NCBI GenBank assembly: GCA_009919365.1
Contig: RGBZ01000030.1
Span: 1 to 8,950, forward strand
Length of the DNA: 8,950 nt
Direction: 5' to 3'
From: a bacterium
GTDB taxonomy: Bacteria; Chloroflexota; Limnocylindria; Limnocylindrales; Limnocylindraceae
The notes beneath the pieces were generated by a model, which saw only the letters and a list, made by a program, of their open reading frames with translations, was not told where the DNA came from and ran no database searches. Both the position numbers and the translations under genes were made by a program. The first letter of the stretch is position 1. Each line of letters begins with the position of its first letter. This document shows positions 7,580 to 8,950 of the stretch, one piece after another.

Positions 7580-7584
7580 CTCCT
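7580..7584 (-). promoter_or_regulatory. Shine-Dalgarno that fixes the CoA-transferase A start
   Basis: The minus strand reads AGGAG seven bases before the ATG at 7572. It favours that start over the in-frame ATG at 7590, which would lie upstream of it. Confidence 0.7.
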
Positions 7585-7609
7585 GCGCACGCCAGTAGTG
7601 GCCCGCGCA
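7584..7609 (-). other. Bipartite inverted repeat between aminotransferase 1 and CoA-transferase A
   Basis: The 48-base intercistronic gap (7573-7620) holds an outer 5-bp stem, TGCGC (7584-7588) with GCGCA (7605-7609). An inner 4-bp stem, GCCA-GTAG-TGGC (7591-7602), is separated from it by a 2x2 internal loop. On the transcript it would form a hairpin just 5' of, and touching, the Shine-Dalgarno of CoA-transferase A. There is no T-tract, so it is not a classic terminator; it could tune translation or RNA stability. Function is inferred. Confidence 0.4.
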
Positions 7610-7620
7610 TGGGCGCCGGC

Positions 7621-8928
7621 TCAGTGCCGCGCGGCGACTGCCGCTGCAGACTCGCAGAAGATGCGGATTGCGGTCTCCATCTCAGCCTCGTTCACGACGA
7701 GTGGTGGGCTCATGCGCACGCCGCGGTCGCCGCAGGTCAGCACCAAGAGCCCACGCTCAAACGCCTCAACCTCGACCTCGCCAGCAATGTCGCCATCGGT
7801 GAAGTCCACGCCGATCATGAGGCCGATGCCACGGATATCGGTGACATGCTTGTTCCCCTTAAGGCCGGCGCGAAGCCCCGTGAGCGCCTGTGCGCCGCGA
7901 TCGATTGCGTTCTGCATCAGATTCTCGTCGCGGATCACATCAAGGGTGGCGATTGCCGCCGCTGCAGCCACCGGGTTTCCGCCGAACGTCGAGCCGTGTG
8001 AGCCGGGCTTCCAGCGCATCCAATGCTCCTTGGCGATAACGGCGCCGATTGGCATTCCGGAGCCGAGCCCCTTCGCCGCAGCGACGATGTCAGGCTCGAT
8101 GCCAAAGTTTTCAATGGCCCACATCTTGCCGGTGCGGCCCGCGCCCGACTGCACCTCGTCCACAACGATCGCGATGCAGTACTTGTCGGCGATCGCCTTC
8201 AGTCGTGGGAAGAAGTCCTTGTCTGGAACGATGTAGCCGCCCTCGCCCTGCACTGGCTCCACCACAAACGCGGCGATCTCATCACCAGGGATAGTGCGCG
8301 CAATGATGCGCTGCTCCAACTCGTCGAGACCATCGCTGCCGAATGGCACATGCAAGAAGCCTGGCGCAAGAGGACCAAAGTGGGCGTGGTACTTCGCCTT
8401 GGAATTTGTCAGGGTCAGTGCGCCAAGGGTTCGCCCGTGGAAGCCGCCGACGAATCCGACGATCCACTGGCGACCGCTCATGTAGCGCGCCAACTTGATG
8501 GAGGCCTCAACCGCCTCGGTCCCCGAATTCTGGAGAAGAACCTTTGATGGGCCTTTCCAAGGCGCGGATGCGGCGAGTGCCGACGCCAGCTCCTGATAGC
8601 GCTGCTCGTAGAAGTCGGATGCGCTGTAGTGCAAGAGACGCTGCGCCTGCTCCACGATCGCGTCAACCACGCGCGGATGGCAGTGGCCGGTGGAGTTCAC
8701 GGCGATGCCAGCGCAGAAGTCGAGGAAGACGTTGCCATCCTGATCCTCAACGCCCATGCCGAAACCGCGAACTGGAGCAAATGGATAGGCACGCGGCAAG
8801 CTTCCGGAGACGACGGCCTGGTCGGCGGCCACCTGGGCGAGTGCCTTCGGACCTGGCACCTTCGTGACCAGGTGTGGCAGCGTGGCTGGCCAGGCTGCAG
8901 GCTTCGCAGGCTTCTCGGCGATCGTCAT
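7621..8928 (-). CDS. Class III PLP-dependent aminotransferase 1 (GabT/acetylornithine-aminotransferase family)
   Basis: This 435-residue PLP enzyme is likely to transaminate an omega-amino or alpha-amino acid. Motifs in order are VFLDFCAGIAVNSTGHCHP, LLQNSGTEAVEASIKLAR, FHGRTLGALTL with the substrate-carboxylate Arg (R166, GabT Arg141), VVEPVQGEGGY with E224 and E229 (GabT E206/E211), VVDEVQSGAGRTG with D257 (GabT D239), the PLP lysine K286 in AAKGLGSGMP (GabT K268), and STFGGNP with T314 near the PLP phosphate. Spacing from E224 to D257 to K286 equals that in E. coli GabT. The overall style, with an N-terminal GPKAL segment and a C-terminal RGLLVLTCGDRGVRMSPPL, recalls archaeal class III enzymes that include broad-substrate amino acid racemases. 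The specific activity is therefore open: GABA/5-aminovalerate aminotransferase, ornithine aminotransferase or racemase. The ATG at 8926-8928 has AGGAGGGG upstream. It is the first visible gene of the operon. Confidence 0.9.
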   Translation of the reverse strand: MTIAEKPAKPAAWPATLPHLVTKVPGPKALAQVAADQAVVSGSLPRAYPFAPVRGFGMGVEDQDGNVFLDFCAGIAVNSTGHCHPRVVDAIVEQAQRLLHYSASDFYEQRYQELASALAASAPWKGPSKVLLQNSGTEAVEASIKLARYMSGRQWIVGFVGGFHGRTLGALTLTNSKAKYHAHFGPLAPGFLHVPFGSDGLDELEQRIIARTIPGDEIAAFVVEPVQGEGGYIVPDKDFFPRLKAIADKYCIAIVVDEVQSGAGRTGKMWAIENFGIEPDIVAAAKGLGSGMPIGAVIAKEHWMRWKPGSHGSTFGGNPVAAAAAIATLDVIRDENLMQNAIDRGAQALTGLRAGLKGNKHVTDIRGIGLMIGVDFTDGDIAGEVEVEAFERGLLVLTCGDRGVRMSPPLVVNEAEMETAIRIFCESAAAVAARH

Positions 8929-8932
8929 GGTG

Positions 8933-8940
8933 CCCCTCCT
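8933..8940 (-). promoter_or_regulatory. Shine-Dalgarno of aminotransferase 1
   Basis: AGGAGGGG on the minus strand lies four bases before the ATG at 8928 and supports that start. Only 22 bases of upstream sequence are in the window, so the operon promoter or any earlier gene is not visible. Confidence 0.75.
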
Positions 8941-8950
8941 ATGGATGCTT

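Noticed and set aside
7415..8236. A 273-codon plus-strand open frame across the CoA-transferase A and aminotransferase 1 genes
   Set aside because: It is antisense to two well-supported enzymes, has no recognisable motif, and spans their junction. It is best explained as a shadow frame.

Overview
The window is a compact, GC-rich bacterial chromosomal segment (roughly 60% GC by eye) with almost no non-coding DNA. Six of the seven genes lie on the minus strand and one, an OsmC-type peroxidase, on the plus strand. No RNA gene, mobile element, CRISPR array or phage gene is visible. Protein style suggests a Terrabacteria lineage, most likely Chloroflexota and less likely Actinomycetota. The clues are a SwrC/Gram-positive-like RND pump with no adaptor or TolC gene beside it, a class III aminotransferase of archaeal/Chloroflexota flavour, and 4-base gene overlaps. 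This is inference from remembered sequences, not a taxonomic assignment.

Layout from left to right. Positions 1-791 (minus) hold the N-terminal 263 residues of SufB, an Fe-S cluster scaffold subunit that runs off the left edge. Positions 866-3985 (minus) hold a complete RND efflux transporter, 74 bases upstream of sufB. A divergent intergenic region (3986-4098) carries a perfect 6-bp dyad and -10-like sequence. It separates the pump from the plus-strand osmC gene (4099-4533). osmC and the next minus-strand gene converge and share their stop region (CTAA, 4530-4533).

Positions 4530-8928 (minus) form one apparent operon, transcribed from right to left: class III aminotransferase 1 (GabT/acetylornithine-aminotransferase-like), GctA-type CoA-transferase subunit A, GctB-type subunit B, then class III aminotransferase 2. 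The last three genes overlap by four bases each (ATGA and GTGA), so they are probably translationally coupled. A 48-base gap with a bipartite hairpin separates the first two genes. The likely logic is conversion of an amino acid or omega-amino acid to an oxo acid or semialdehyde, with CoA activation of a carboxylate before or after transamination. No dehydrogenase, transporter or regulator is in the window, so the substrate cannot be named.

The left half (Fe-S assembly, efflux, organic hydroperoxide removal) looks like stress and housekeeping functions. The right half is the most novel part: a two-aminotransferase plus CoA-transferase catabolic module whose two aminotransferases differ at substrate-recognition positions.
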